A program made the translations under genes and the position numbers. Below the pieces are notes generated by a model. The model saw nothing but the letters and a program-made list of their open reading frames with translations. It made no database searches and was not told the origin of the DNA. Shown one piece after another: positions 20,012-30,322 of a stretch of DNA of 59,980 nt. This DNA is from an uncultured Prochlorococcus sp. (GTDB taxonomy: Bacteria; Cyanobacteriota; Cyanobacteriia; PCC-6307; Cyanobiaceae): NCBI GenBank assembly GCA_902612005.1, contig CACMCA010000009.1, positions 1 to 59,980 of the forward strand, in the 5' to 3' direction. Within the stretch, counting starts at the first letter, position 1; each line of letters starts with the position of its first letter.

Positions 20012-21202
20012 ATGAAAGATAAGACTTGTACCATTGTGATTCCAGCGAGAATGGGATCCTCTAGATTACCTAACAAACCTTTAAAACAATTAGCGGGCAA
20101 ACCACTGCTCAAATGGGTTATTGAATTGGCTGAAAATGCTAATTTTCATAAATCTTTAATTGTATTAACTGAGGACAAGATAATATATGATTTTGTTGAT
20201 GATTTAGGAGTTAAATGTTTTCTCACGGATAAAATTCATAAAAATGGAACTTCGCGGATATTAGAAATTCTCGATCATATCGAATCTGATTTTATTATTA
20301 ATTTACAGGGGGATGAACCTTTAGTTACCCCAACCGATTTAAGTGATTTATATGAAAAAATAAAATCTAGTGATGTAGATATTGCTTCGATTTGTCATGA
20401 AGTTGATAGTTTAGAAGCTGAACAACCCTCTAATGTAAAGGTTGTTTTTGATATTAATCAACATGCTCTTTACTTTAGTAGATCAAAAATTCCATACGGA
20501 GCTAAAACATTTTATGTTCATAAGGGTATTTACGCTTTTAAAAAATCTGCTTTACAGAAGATCAAATCTCTTAAATCTAGTTTTCTAGGAAATTTGGAAG
20601 ATCTTGAACAATTGCAATGGTTAGAAAATAATATGTCATTAAAAATGCTTATCACAAAAAACAAGTCAATCGGAGTTGATACCCGAGATGATTTGATAAA
20701 AGCAGAAAATGCATTACTATCTAATAATATTAAAGGGCTTATTTGTGATGTTGATGGAACATTAACCAACGGACTTGTATGGTATGGAAATGATGGAGAG
20801 CAGTTGAAATCATTTAATATAAAAGATGGATCTGCAATTAAAAAACTCTTATCAAAAGGCTTCAAAGTTGGACTCCTGAGTGGAAGAGATTCAGTTCCAT
20901 TGCGAGTTAGGGCAAAAGAATTGGGAGTTCAATTCCTAAGATTAGGCCAAATTGATAAAAAGAAAGGTTGTTTAGAACTTATTAATGAAATGAAATTGCA
21001 AGCTGTAAACTTAGCCTACATTGGCGATGATGAAAACGACATACCCTGCTGCTCACTGATACCTTTTTCATTTGCAGTAAAAGACTGTCATGAGGATTTG
21101 AAAAAAATATCAAGATTTCACTTAAAAGTAAAAGGAGGAGAAGGGGTTATAAATGAATTTATAGAAACGTTGAACTTATTAAGCACAAATCCAAAAATAT
21201 AA
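20012..21202 (+). CDS. KdsB-KdsC fusion: CMP-Kdo synthetase + Kdo-8-P phosphatase
   Basis: Residues 1-235 form a CMP-Kdo cytidylyltransferase (VIPARMGSSRLPNKPL, INLQGDEPLV, ALYFSRSKIPYG, GVDTRDDL). After a linker of only a few residues, from about 240, a HAD phosphatase of the KdsC type follows: ICDVDGTLTNGLVWY with catalytic Asp, FNIKDGSAIKKL, LLSGRDSVPL and IGDDENDIPCC. One polypeptide of 396 residues thus covers the last two steps to CMP-Kdo: dephosphorylation of Kdo-8-P and CMP activation. The domain order on the protein is the reverse of the reaction order. Both active sites look intact. The fusion closes the pathway begun by kdsD and kdsA. Confidence 0.93.
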   Translation: MKDKTCTIVIPARMGSSRLPNKPLKQLAGKPLLKWVIELAENANFHKSLIVLTEDKIIYDFVDDLGVKCFLTDKIHKNGTSRILEILDHIESDFIINLQGDEPLVTPTDLSDLYEKIKSSDVDIASICHEVDSLEAEQPSNVKVVFDINQHALYFSRSKIPYGAKTFYVHKGIYAFKKSALQKIKSLKSSFLGNLEDLEQLQWLENNMSLKMLITKNKSIGVDTRDDLIKAENALLSNNIKGLICDVDGTLTNGLVWYGNDGEQLKSFNIKDGSAIKKLLSKGFKVGLLSGRDSVPLRVRAKELGVQFLRLGQIDKKKGCLELINEMKLQAVNLAYIGDDENDIPCCSLIPFSFAVKDCHEDLKKISRFHLKVKGGEGVINEFIETLNLLSTNPKI

Positions 21203-21446
21203 TTTTCACAAAAGAAACAAAATAGAGAAAATAATATTAAGAATAATCATAAAAAAGATTTAATAATTTCGTATCCTCAGAGTTAAAACTTCAGTTACCA
21301 ATCTTTGAAAAAATTTATTTTCCTTAAAAAGAGTTAGTTTCTACTTATTTTAGTTGAAGAAGACATTATTAGATGTGAAGATTGATATGGTAGAGAATTA
21401 AAATTGTTATTAAAGTTCGCAGCCTCCTCTTTGATTTCTATTTAAT

Positions 21447-22496
21447 ATGGTCGTATCTAAAAAGAAAATCCTTGTAACTGGGGCAGCAGGTTTTATAGGA
21501 TCTGAAATTGCTAAAAAGCTTTTGTCTGAGAATTTAGAAGTTGTGGGAATAGACAATTTAAATGAATATTACAATCCTTTTTTAAAACAAAAAAGGATTA
21601 AAAATATTGAACAAACTGCCCAAAATAATTGTTGGCGATTTCTAAAGGTGAATATAGATGATCCCAAAAAAATAGATAAAATTTTTGAGGAATATCAACC
21701 AAATATTGTTATAAATTTGGCTGCACAAGCAGGGGTTAGATATTCATTAGAGAATCCAATGAGTTATATAGAGAGCAATATTGTAGGTTTCTTAAATATT
21801 CTTGAGGGATGTAGAAACTATAATGTAGAACATTTGATTTATGCATCAAGCAGTTCGGTATATGGAGGTAATAAGATTACTCCTTTTAATGAATCCCACT
21901 CAGTTGATCATCCAGTAAGTCTTTATGCAGCAACAAAAAAATCTAATGAAATGTTAGCGCATTCTTATAGCCATCTTTTTCAAATTCCTATGACAGGATT
22001 GAGATTTTTTACTGTTTATGGACCAATGGGAAGGCCAGATATGGCACCAATGATTTTTGCTGATGCAATGCTTAGAGGGAAAGAAATTAATGTATTTAAT
22101 AATGGAAATATGTCAAGGGATTTTACGTACATAGATGATGTGACAGAAGCTATTTATAAGTGTTCTCTAAAAATTCCTTATCCAAATTTTAATTTTCTTG
22201 ATAATCAACCAGATCCCTCAACATCCTTTGCTCCTCATAGAATCTTTAATGTAGGGAGTAATAATCCAACTAATCTTTTTAATTTCATTCAATTATTGGA
22301 GTCTTCATTTGGAGTTAAAGCAATAAAGAACATGAAAGAAATGCAACTAGGAGATGTTGAAGCAACCTTTGCAGATATTGATTTATTAAAAAGATGGATT
22401 GATTTTGAACCTCAAACTTCATTAGAAAAAGGCATAATAAATTTTGCTAAATGGTATAAAGATTATTTTGATTCCGATTATTACAGAAGCCCATAA
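21447..22496 (+). CDS. NAD-dependent epimerase, UDP-glucuronate 4-epimerase-like
   Basis: An extended SDR of 349 residues: GAAGFIGSEIAKKLL at the N-terminus, YASSSSVYGGN, YAATKKSNEMLAHS (catalytic Tyr and Lys). FFTVYGPMGRPDMAPMIFA plus SRDFTYIDDV mark the UDP-glucuronate/UDP-GlcA 4-epimerase branch. It would supply a UDP-galacturonate-type donor for surface glycans. It lies 244 bases after the kds fusion in an AT-rich spacer with no recognisable feature. Its TAA stop falls inside the loop of the terminator hairpin that follows. Confidence 0.88.
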   Translation: MVVSKKKILVTGAAGFIGSEIAKKLLSENLEVVGIDNLNEYYNPFLKQKRIKNIEQTAQNNCWRFLKVNIDDPKKIDKIFEEYQPNIVINLAAQAGVRYSLENPMSYIESNIVGFLNILEGCRNYNVEHLIYASSSSVYGGNKITPFNESHSVDHPVSLYAATKKSNEMLAHSYSHLFQIPMTGLRFFTVYGPMGRPDMAPMIFADAMLRGKEINVFNNGNMSRDFTYIDDVTEAIYKCSLKIPYPNFNFLDNQPDPSTSFAPHRIFNVGSNNPTNLFNFIQLLESSFGVKAIKNMKEMQLGDVEATFADIDLLKRWIDFEPQTSLEKGIINFAKWYKDYFDSDYYRSP

Positions 22497-22510
22497 AATT
22501 GGGCTTTTTT
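22487..22510 (+). terminator. Rho-independent terminator overlapping the epimerase stop codon
   Basis: AAGCCCA (22487-22493) pairs with TGGGCTT (22500-22506) around a six-base loop TAAAAT and is followed by a T run to 22510. The loop contains the TAA stop codon of the epimerase gene. It closes the rightward polysaccharide genes. Confidence 0.85.
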
Positions 22511-22632
22511 GAACTATCAAATTCTTCATGTATTATCACAGTCATCAACAAATTCTTACCTACATCTTAAACTTCTATAAATTTACATTGGACTAAAATT
22601 TTAGATCTATATGAATTTGTTCATTAGTATTA

Positions 22633-22706
<74 letters not shown>

Positions 22707-22923
22707 TAGAGTTTTAGCTAATTTCGTCACTCAAGTAACGAATATAGAAAAAAACAGAAATAAATCGCGCTTTTAATAAGTCAATTTACAACTTTTCTAT
22801 TTTATATCAGCCAAGCACACCTAACCAGTAAATCTTTAAAAAATAATTTATTTAGAAAATAATTATTTTCTTATATTTGTTTAGGATTTATTTTAGTATT
22901 GTAATTAATATATTTTCTAAATT

Positions 22924-23589
22924 TTGGCAAAAAGACTTACAGAAGATCAAAAGAAAAAATTAATTAGTATCTTCAAAAAGGGAATTAAAATTGAAGAATT
23001 ATCTCAAAGATTTAATTGTAGTAAGTTGACAATAGTTAGAAATTTGAAAAAAAATCTTGGGGAATCTAAATATAAAGAGATAATCACTAATAATAAAAAA
23101 TTAATTACTGGTCCTGAAAAATCAGAAACGTCAAAGAGATTTAAATCTGATAATGATTCTGCTGTTGCAGGTAAGGCTAGCATTAATAATTTGAATAAAA
23201 ATGCATCGGATTTTGCTCAAGAGAATTCTTTTTTTGAGATTGTGCCTTTAGATTATCAAATAGAAAATTTACCTCGCAAAGAATTATCCTCAGTGCCTAT
23301 ATCTGAAGTTGATTTCCCTAAAGTTGTTTATATGATTGTGGATAAGAAAATTGAGTTAGAAATAAAATTATTAAAAGATTTTCCAGAATGGGACTTTCTA
23401 CCTAATAATGATTTGAATAGAAAAACAATAGAAATATTTTTTGATTTAAATCTCGCTAAAAGATCTTGTAACAAGGAGCAGAAGGTACTGAAAGTTCCTA
23501 ATACTGATGTATTTAGAATTGCAGCCCCTGTTCTAATTGAGAAAGGAATTTCAAGAATTGTTTGTGCTGAAAATTTAATAGCTCTTTAA
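22924..23589 (+). CDS. Helix-turn-helix protein of unknown function
   Basis: The 221-residue product starts at TTG (no ATG nearby). Residues 1-50 look like a homeodomain-type HTH (LTEDQKKKLISIFKKGIKIEELSQRF then CSKLTIVRNLKK, here split for length), suggesting DNA binding. A low-complexity linker (about 60-105) leads to a C-terminal domain that is not recognised (FFEIVPLDYQIENLPRKELS onward). It ends in VLIEKGISRIVCAENLIAL. It stands alone after tRNA-Arg. A small regulator is inferred; its targets are unknown. Confidence 0.6.
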   Translation: MAKRLTEDQKKKLISIFKKGIKIEELSQRFNCSKLTIVRNLKKNLGESKYKEIITNNKKLITGPEKSETSKRFKSDNDSAVAGKASINNLNKNASDFAQENSFFEIVPLDYQIENLPRKELSSVPISEVDFPKVVYMIVDKKIELEIKLLKDFPEWDFLPNNDLNRKTIEIFFDLNLAKRSCNKEQKVLKVPNTDVFRIAAPVLIEKGISRIVCAENLIAL

Positions 23590-23597
23590 TCAATTTT

Positions 23598-23816
23598 TCA
23601 ATCATTATTCATATCCAGGGCAAGTATGTTTCCTAAAATAGAACCAAATATAAAACTTGAGCCAACGATAAAACTTATGGGAAGTTCAATGGTTTCATCT
23701 ACTATCAGGTCCACTTTGCGTTTGTTTGAACTGTTTTGTATCGCAACAAATAAAATCACAAATAAGCAAGAATTGAATACTACTGTAAATAATAATTTTT
23801 TCCCTAAGGAGTTCAT
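23598..23816 (-). CDS. Small two-helix membrane protein (LapA/DUF1049-like)
   Basis: The 72 residues contain two hydrophobic segments (LLFTVVFNSCLFVILFVAIQN and ISFIVGSSFIFGSILGNILA), with NSS between them. This pattern is that of the DUF1049/LapA small membrane family often seen in cyanobacteria. It lies eight bases from the convergent HTH gene and 21 bases downstream of rsmI in the same direction. The function is unknown. Confidence 0.6.
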   Translation of the reverse strand: MNSLGKKLLFTVVFNSCLFVILFVAIQNSSNKRKVDLIVDETIELPISFIVGSSFIFGSILGNILALDMNND

Positions 23817-23837
23817 AAATTGACCTTTATGTAAATA

Positions 23838-24695
23838 TTAAATCATATTGTAAATTTCGCTTTTTTTTAGACCATTTTTCTTGGCTAAGTATTTTGATGC
23901 TGCTGACAAACTTAAACCTGCAGTTATTAAATCATTAAGATCTTTTTTTATAGTTAATTTATCAGTGACCAAATCTTTCTTAATACCTTTTACGACTATT
24001 GTTATTTCACCAAGGATATCTTTGTCGTCGAAGAAATTAATAACTTCATCAATATTGTTTCCAATATGTTCCTCAAATTTCTTTGTTAATTCCCTTGCTA
24101 CCATAATTTCCCTATCACCTCCACAAAAATCATTTAATTCCCTCAATAATTTTTTAAGTCTATGTGGAGATTCGTATATTATTGTTGTTTTTTGATTTTT
24201 ACTAATTTCTAAAAGAATTTTTTCTCTTTCAATTTGCTTTTTAGGGAGAAAGCCTTCAAATACAAAACTTGAAGAGGGAAGCCCACTTGAAACAAGAGCT
24301 GTTATTGCGGCACATGCACCGGGAACACATATTATATCAATCCCTTCTTTTTTCACACTTCTTGCAATTTCTTCGCCGGGATCACAAATTCCAGGTATCC
24401 CAGCATCACTAACAATTGCTATAGATTTTCCTTCCTTGAGATCTTTTATTATTTTTGGGATTTTAATTGATGAATTATGTTTATTAAAACTTATAAGTTT
24501 GTTTGAAATATTGAACTTGTTCATTATTTTTTTTGTTTGTCTTGTATCTTCACAAGCAATTAAAGAAACATTTTTAAGAATATTTAATGCTCTTTGTGAT
24601 ATATCATTTAAATTTCCAATTGGAGTGCCAACTATATATAAAGTTTCTTTTTCCGGTTCTTTTTTTCTCTGAGATAAAAAGGAATTATTATTCAT
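23838..24695 (-). CDS. rsmI: 16S rRNA 2'-O-ribose C1402 methyltransferase RsmI
   Basis: A tetrapyrrole-methylase-fold SAM enzyme (285 residues): LYIVGTPIGNLNDISQRAL at the start, CEDTRQTKKI, the glycine-rich SDAGIPGICDPGEE, VPGACAAITALVSSGLPS and ARELTKKFEE. It methylates the ribose of C1402 in the ribosomal P site. The short C-terminal helix region (ASKYLAKKNGLKKSEIYNM) is the usual RsmI tail. Confidence 0.93.
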   Translation of the reverse strand: MNNNSFLSQRKKEPEKETLYIVGTPIGNLNDISQRALNILKNVSLIACEDTRQTKKIMNKFNISNKLISFNKHNSSIKIPKIIKDLKEGKSIAIVSDAGIPGICDPGEEIARSVKKEGIDIICVPGACAAITALVSSGLPSSSFVFEGFLPKKQIEREKILLEISKNQKTTIIYESPHRLKKLLRELNDFCGGDREIMVARELTKKFEEHIGNNIDEVINFFDDKDILGEITIVVKGIKKDLVTDKLTIKKDLNDLITAGLSLSAASKYLAKKNGLKKSEIYNMI

Positions 24696-25129
24696 TTAAT
24701 GACTCAATTATTTTTTAGAGTAGATACTAATAATCTTATCGATGATATAAGAATTTTCAGCTGATAAGCAGCAGATCTTTTCCTTTATTACTAAAGAATG
24801 TTAGAAGATTAAGATGATAAAAAAATAAGTTTTAAAAAGAAAAATGAAGTCGATCTTTTTACTTTTGCTTAAAAGAGATAGTGATTTTACCTCTTTATAA
24901 ATCTACTTTGGAAGAGCTAGCTATAAAGATTAGAATTCTCTTCTCAAGAGTCTATTTTGCAAGCAGTTAGTTAGTCGAGTAATTTTAAATTTAGCTCATC
25001 AAGAATTAACTCCTTGAAAAACTAATCCTTAGAGAAGAAGTATATAAACTCAATAATATGTATATTTATTGAAGTAACTTTTCGAGAACTAAAGATAAAA
25101 TAGCAGAACTAAATTTACCCTCTTTAGTT
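24696..25129. other. Intergenic stretch between rsmI and pnp
   Basis: These 434 bases hold no recognisable gene. Two modest inverted repeats are visible: TAGA-CTCTT/AAGAG-TCTA (24931-24954) and TCAATAA/TTATTGA (25050-25072), neither with a clear terminator T run. An 18-codon ORF (ATG at 24844) is present but unsupported. A small RNA or a decayed gene cannot be excluded. Confidence 0.4.
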
Positions 25130-27295
25130 TTAATTGAGCGGAGCTACTGGTGTTGGTGTTGGTTCAGGATAAGACATTCCATTATTTTGACCTACACCTC
25201 TCAAAGTAAGATTAATTCTTCCTCTGCTATCAATCTCTCTAACTCTTACTGTTACATCATCACCTTGTCTTACTACATCTTCAACTCTCTCAACCCTCGC
25301 TTCCGATAGTTGGGATATGTGCACCATTCCTTCTTTCCCAGGTAAGATCTCAACAAAAGCACCAATTGGAATTATTCGAGTAACCACTCCAGAGAAAATT
25401 TCCCCTTCATGCACTTTTCTTGTAAGTCCTTCAATTATCTTTTGAGCCTCTTCTGCAGCAGCTCCGTCATGAGAAGCGATAGTTACAATTCCACCATCTT
25501 CAATATCAATTTTTGTATTTGTTCTTTCAGTGATTCCTTTAATAGTTCTTCCACCAGGTCCTATGACTGTCCCTATAAGCTCAGGATCAATCCTAAAGCT
25601 TAAAAGTCGAGGAGCATGAGGAGAAAGTGACTCTTGAGGTTTATCTATTGCCTGTTGCATTTTTTCTAAAATATGTAATCGAGCAGGACGAGCTTTTTTA
25701 ATTGCATCAGAAATAATAGAAACTGGTAGACCTGTAATTTTCATATCCATTTGTAATGCAGTTATACCTTTATCAGTACCTGCAACTTTAAAGTCCATAT
25801 CTCCAAGAAAATCTTCAATTCCTTGAATATCGGTAAGAATTCGTACTTCTTTACCCTCTTTGATTAAGCCCATAGCAGTACCACTTACAGGAGCTTTTAA
25901 AGGAACCCCTGCATCTAGCAATGAAAGTGTACTTCCGCATACAGAGCCCATTGAAGTTGATCCGTTCGAACTTAAAACTTCACTAACTACCCTCAAGACA
26001 TAAGGGAATGTTTCTTTCCCAGGCAATACTGGAATTATTGCTCTCTCAGCTAATGCTCCATGCCCAATCTCCCTTCTGCCAGGAGTTCTCATTGGTCTTG
26101 TTTCTCCTACTGAATAAGGAGGGAAATTGTAATGATGTAGATAAGTTTTTTCAGTGCTTGGATTCAGGTCATCCATTTCTTGAGCATCACTAGGAGTACC
26201 TAATGTGGTTGTTGATAAAACTTGGGTTAAACCTCTTTGAAATAATGCAGAACCATGAACTCTTTTTGGAAGAATTCCTGCGGAAGCTGATATTTTTCTA
26301 ACTTCGTCAAGATCTCTTCCATCAACTCTTTTTCCATCATTTATGATTTGAGACCTCATTAATTTTTTTGTTAATTTTTTAAAGTCGGAACTTAATAACT
26401 TATCATTCTCAGAAAGAAGAACTTTTAATTGGTTGTTCTCTTTCAAAGAATCAATTTTATCTTGAGTCTCAACTTTTATTTTTTCTAGTTCAAGATCTCT
26501 CTCTTCCTTTGAAAGATCAAATTTCTTTAAAACTAACTCAATTGGTTTTGTGCAATTTTTCTCTAAATAAGAGGGCAATGTTTTATCTTCTTCAGGTTTA
26601 GATGGCTTAATCTGTTGTATGCCTAAATCTTTTAATAAATCTTCTTGCGATTTAATAAGTTCAGTAACAGCTTCATAACCAAAATCTATAGCTTCGATAG
26701 TATCTTGCTCTGATAACTGGTTAGCACCCGCCTCAATCATAACAATGCCTTCAGGTGAACCTGCGACAACAATATCTAAATCTCCTCTCTCTATCTCTCT
26801 ATAACTTGGATTCAAGATGAAATCATCTCCAATGAGACCAACTCTAACTGCAGCCATTGGCCCATAAAATGGAATCTCTCCAAGTAAAGTTGCTATTGAA
26901 GCCCCTGTAACAGCTAAAACATCTGCTGGAACTCTCTCATCTAGAGAAAGACATGAAGCAACAATTTGTATCTCATCTCTCATCCATGATGGGAAAAGTG
27001 GCCTCATTGGCCTGTCAATCAATCTTGCGATTAGAGTCGCTCTTTCTGGGGGGCGACCTTCTCTCCTCATAAAACCACCAGGAATTCTTCCGGCAGCGTA
27101 TAGTTTCTCCTCATAGTCACATATTAGAGGTAGAAAATCAGAAGCATCTTTTTTTGTAGTTTTTGTTGCTGTAACTAATAGAGAGGTGTCACCGCACTCA
27201 ATCATTACTGATCCATTTGCTTGAGGAGCATATAGTCCTGTAGTTAGTCGTATCTCTCGTCCGTCAAACGTGATCGACTTATTTTGTCCTTCCAC
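25130..27295 (-). CDS. pnp: Polynucleotide phosphorylase
   Basis: A 3'-5' phosphorolytic exoribonuclease (721 residues) central to RNA decay. Two RNase PH domains are visible (first with [20 protein letters not shown], second with [20 protein letters not shown] and [20 protein letters not shown]), then a KH domain ([18 protein letters not shown]) and a C-terminal S1 domain ([19 protein letters not shown], [14 protein letters not shown]). All expected domains are present and the length is normal. Confidence 0.98.
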   Translation of the reverse strand: MEGQNKSITFDGREIRLTTGLYAPQANGSVMIECGDTSLLVTATKTTKKDASDFLPLICDYEEKLYAAGRIPGGFMRREGRPPERATLIARLIDRPMRPLFPSWMRDEIQIVASCLSLDERVPADVLAVTGASIATLLGEIPFYGPMAAVRVGLIGDDFILNPSYREIERGDLDIVVAGSPEGIVMIEAGANQLSEQDTIEAIDFGYEAVTELIKSQEDLLKDLGIQQIKPSKPEEDKTLPSYLEKNCTKPIELVLKKFDLSKEERDLELEKIKVETQDKIDSLKENNQLKVLLSENDKLLSSDFKKLTKKLMRSQIINDGKRVDGRDLDEVRKISASAGILPKRVHGSALFQRGLTQVLSTTTLGTPSDAQEMDDLNPSTEKTYLHHYNFPPYSVGETRPMRTPGRREIGHGALAERAIIPVLPGKETFPYVLRVVSEVLSSNGSTSMGSVCGSTLSLLDAGVPLKAPVSGTAMGLIKEGKEVRILTDIQGIEDFLGDMDFKVAGTDKGITALQMDMKITGLPVSIISDAIKKARPARLHILEKMQQAIDKPQESLSPHAPRLLSFRIDPELIGTVIGPGGRTIKGITERTNTKIDIEDGGIVTIASHDGAAAEEAQKIIEGLTRKVHEGEIFSGVVTRIIPIGAFVEILPGKEGMVHISQLSEARVERVEDVVRQGDDVTVRVREIDSRGRINLTLRGVGQNNGMSYPEPTPTPVAPLN

Positions 27296-27467
27296 TTTTT
27301 AAATTATAAATCTATACATAATTTATTCTTACATTTTATAGGGACATATTGAGTAAATTATTTAGATAAGCTATAAAAATTCTTTAAATTGTACTAAAAA
27401 TGAATTTTAATTTCTTTAATTATGAATTTTACGGTAGAAAATAAAGAAATAAAAAAATTAACTTGTG

Positions 27468-27770
27468 CTACCAACTTGATTTAACTACACCAGGAAGCTC
27501 GCCATTATGAGCTCTTTGCCTTAACTGGTTCCTGCAAAGACCAAAGTCTCTGTAAACTCCCCTTGGTTTACCAGTTGCCCAACATCTATTTCTAACTCTA
27601 TTTGGAGCAGAGTTTCTAGGTAAACCCTGGATTTTTCTATGTATTTCTAATCTTTCCATTGGGTCTTTTGCGGCATTGAATTCAATTAATAATGATTTTC
27701 TTTTTGCGGCATATTTCTGTACAAGTTTTTTGCGCTTGACCTCTCTAGCAATCATTGACTTTTTTGCCAT
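27468..27770 (-). CDS. rpsN: 30S ribosomal protein S14
   Basis: The 100-residue form of S14 without zinc-binding CxxC pairs. It starts [13 protein letters not shown] and ends with the conserved [17 protein letters not shown] and GVVKSSW. Standing alone, outside the ribosomal operon, is normal in cyanobacteria. Confidence 0.97.
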   Translation of the reverse strand: MAKKSMIAREVKRKKLVQKYAAKRKSLLIEFNAAKDPMERLEIHRKIQGLPRNSAPNRVRNRCWATGKPRGVYRDFGLCRNQLRQRAHNGELPGVVKSSW

Positions 27771-27833
27771 TTAGTAAAATTCTTAATTAATTTTTCTATT
27801 TTAACAGCTTGGATAACAATTTTAAAAATTTAT

Positions 27834-28913
27834 TTATTGGTTTAATAATCTTTGTACTATTAAAAGTTGACTAGTATCCCTAATTATAAGCAGGACACTA
27901 AGTCCAACTAAAAGAAAGAAACTTGATTGAGTTACAACCATTTGTACCTTAACTGGTACTGGTTTTCCCCTTATACCTTCAATCAAAGTGAAAACAAGTT
28001 GTCCCCCATCTAATAGTGGTAAGGGTAAAGAATTGAGAACTGCTAAATTTATAGAAATTAGTGCAGCAAATAATAATATCCCTGTTCCTCCTTGTTGTGA
28101 TAGTTGAGCTCCAATTTCAACAATTTTGACGGGACCACTTAATTGTTGAGCTGTTGAAGAAAAATTTGTAATTAATCCTTTATAACCTTGTATTGTTTTT
28201 ACCAAGAGAGATGAAAACTCATTATTGGTATATTTAAAAAGTTCAAATATATTTTTTGTCTTTTTAGTTTCTTTTTTTATATTAGGTTGTAATTGAGCTC
28301 CAATTGTACCCTTCCCATCTATATTTTTTGGTACCAAAATTAAATCTTTCAGTACTCCATCTCTATCAATTGTTATCGAAATTGGGTTCTCTGATGAATG
28401 CTGAATCTTTTTTACTAAAGCAGAAACTGCTTGATCGCCAACTCCTAAAGAACTGCTTTCAATTTTTAAGATTTTATCCCCTGCTTGTAGTCCTGCAAGA
28501 GAAGCAGCCTTGTCCTGTTGGGTAGCCAAAACTAGAATCCCAGGCTCGGGATCAAATGGAATCCCAATAGCAGTTACATTTACAATTAAGATAGTATAAG
28601 CAAGAATTAAGTTAGCGAATACTCCAGCAGATATAACAATAACTCTTTGAATAACTGGCCTATTTTTTAAAAGATTTGGATCTTTAGGGTCAATATTATT
28701 TATTTCTTCATCAGGGAAGGAAACAAAGCCACCTAAGGGAAAGGCTCTAAGTGAATAGGTTATATCTTTATATCTTTTCTGAATTATTGATGGTCCAAAT
28801 CCAATTGAAAATCCATCAACATAGATACCTTGCAAAATCGCTGCAAGAAAATGTCCCATTTCATGAAAAAAAATGAGAAATCCCAGAACTGTTATAGAGG
28901 TTAAAACATTCAT
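27834..28913 (-). CDS. rseP: Site-2 zinc metalloprotease (RseP/RIP family)
   Basis: An intramembrane protease of 359 residues. The zinc motif HEMGH lies in the first membrane helix (FLIFFHEMGHFLAA), a PDZ domain occupies about residues 125-195 (AGLQAGDKILKIESSSL), and the second metal-ligand motif NSLPLPLLDGGQ is near residue 295. It would cleave membrane-bound regulators or signal-peptide remnants. serS lies nine bases upstream on the same strand. Confidence 0.93.
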   Translation of the reverse strand: MNVLTSITVLGFLIFFHEMGHFLAAILQGIYVDGFSIGFGPSIIQKRYKDITYSLRAFPLGGFVSFPDEEINNIDPKDPNLLKNRPVIQRVIVISAGVFANLILAYTILIVNVTAIGIPFDPEPGILVLATQQDKAASLAGLQAGDKILKIESSSLGVGDQAVSALVKKIQHSSENPISITIDRDGVLKDLILVPKNIDGKGTIGAQLQPNIKKETKKTKNIFELFKYTNNEFSSLLVKTIQGYKGLITNFSSTAQQLSGPVKIVEIGAQLSQQGGTGILLFAALISINLAVLNSLPLPLLDGGQLVFTLIEGIRGKPVPVKVQMVVTQSSFFLLVGLSVLLIIRDTSQLLIVQRLLNQ

Positions 28914-28922
28914 TTAACTATA

Positions 28923-30200
28923 TTAAGCAGTTTTTAAAAAATTTGATCCAAAATATGGTGCTAGAGCATCTGGAATTTTTACGCTCCCATCCGATTGTTG
29001 GCCATTCTCCAGAATAGCAGCCATAGTTCTTCCAATTGCAAGCCCACTACCATTTAAGGTATGCAAATATATATTTTTTTTATCAATTTTTGCTCTTATT
29101 GATGATCTGCGGGCTTGAAAATCTAAACAATTACTACAACTTGAAATTTCCCTATAACATTTACTACTTGGTAGCCAGACTTCAAGATCAAAAGTTCTGC
29201 TTGAAGAAAAACCTAGGTCTCCAGTACAAATATCAACTAATCTGTAAGGTAAATTGAGCTTTTGTAAAATGCTTTCTGCATCTGCAGTGATCTTTTCATG
29301 AGCTTCAATAGATTTACTTGGATCACAAAACCAATAAAGCTCAACTTTATTAAATTGATGAAGTCTTATTAAACCTTTAGTATCCCTTCCATAACTTCCA
29401 GCTTCTCTCCTAAAACATGGGCTATATGCAACATACTTGATGGGTAATTGCTTGGGATCAATAATCTCATTTCTATGAAAAGCAGTTAGTGGGACTTCAG
29501 CTGTAGGAGAAAGCCATAGGTCGTCATTGGAACACTTAAAACTTTCATTTGAAAATTTAGGTAATTGACCAGATCCCGTAAGACTTTCTGAATTCACTAA
29601 AGCTGGAGGCATTAACTCTAAATAACCATTTTTAGTATGAATATCGAGCATAAAATTTATTAATGCCCTCTCTAATCTGGCGCCATTACCAATAAGTGTG
29701 ATAAAACGGCTTTTTGATATTTTAGTTGATTTTATAAAGTCAAAAAGATTAAGACTTTCGCCTATTTCCCAGTGAGATTTAAGATTATCTGATGCTAAAG
29801 GGTCTCCCCAAGTTTTTAATTGGACATTATGACTTTCATCTTTTCCAATAGGAGCGTATTTGCTAGGTAAATTTGGCAAATTACTAATTTCATTATAGAT
29901 TTTTTTATCTAATGTTCTTTTTTTTTCTTCAAATTCAGAAATTTTAGTTCTGTATTCATTTCCTTTTTTCTTTAAATTATTTAGTTCTGGAGAATCATTA
30001 TTTTTAGATTTGCTGATTTCTTGACCAATCAATTTACTTAACTTTTTGCTCTCAGATTGGAAACTAGATATGTTTATATCTATTTCTTTTTTTTGAAGTG
30101 TTAATTCTTGAATGTAGGAAATATTAAAAACTTTTCCTCTAAGGGATAAACTTTCTTCAATTAAAGTTGGATTTTCTCTTATTAATTTTTGATCTAACAC
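28923..30200 (-). CDS. serS: Seryl-tRNA synthetase
   Basis: The class II aminoacyl-tRNA synthetase (425 residues) has an N-terminal coiled-coil arm (about 30-110) that grips tRNA-Ser. The catalytic core follows: [34 protein letters not shown] (motif 2) and [18 protein letters not shown] (motif 3). Its probable substrate tRNA-Ser(CGA) is elsewhere in this window. Confidence 0.98.
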   Translation of the reverse strand: MLDQKLIRENPTLIEESLSLRGKVFNISYIQELTLQKKEIDINISSFQSESKKLSKLIGQEISKSKNNDSPELNNLKKKGNEYRTKISEFEEKKRTLDKKIYNEISNLPNLPSKYAPIGKDESHNVQLKTWGDPLASDNLKSHWEIGESLNLFDFIKSTKISKSRFITLIGNGARLERALINFMLDIHTKNGYLELMPPALVNSESLTGSGQLPKFSNESFKCSNDDLWLSPTAEVPLTAFHRNEIIDPKQLPIKYVAYSPCFRREAGSYGRDTKGLIRLHQFNKVELYWFCDPSKSIEAHEKITADAESILQKLNLPYRLVDICTGDLGFSSSRTFDLEVWLPSSKCYREISSCSNCLDFQARRSSIRAKIDKKNIYLHTLNGSGLAIGRTMAAILENGQQSDGSVKIPDALAPYFGSNFLKTA

Positions 30201-30322
30201 TATTTTTTTTTATACCTTAATTAAAATAATTAATCTAAATTCATTATTAGGGATTTTTGACTAAAAATTAACTAAATTAATGATTCCTAACTTAAGGAAT
30301 ATTTTTAAATGAAATTTTTTAG

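Noticed and set aside
24844..24900. 18-codon ORF MKSIFLLLLKRDSDFTSL between rsmI and pnp
   Set aside because: Too short, no ribosome site and no recognised homologue. Left as part of the non-coding spacer.
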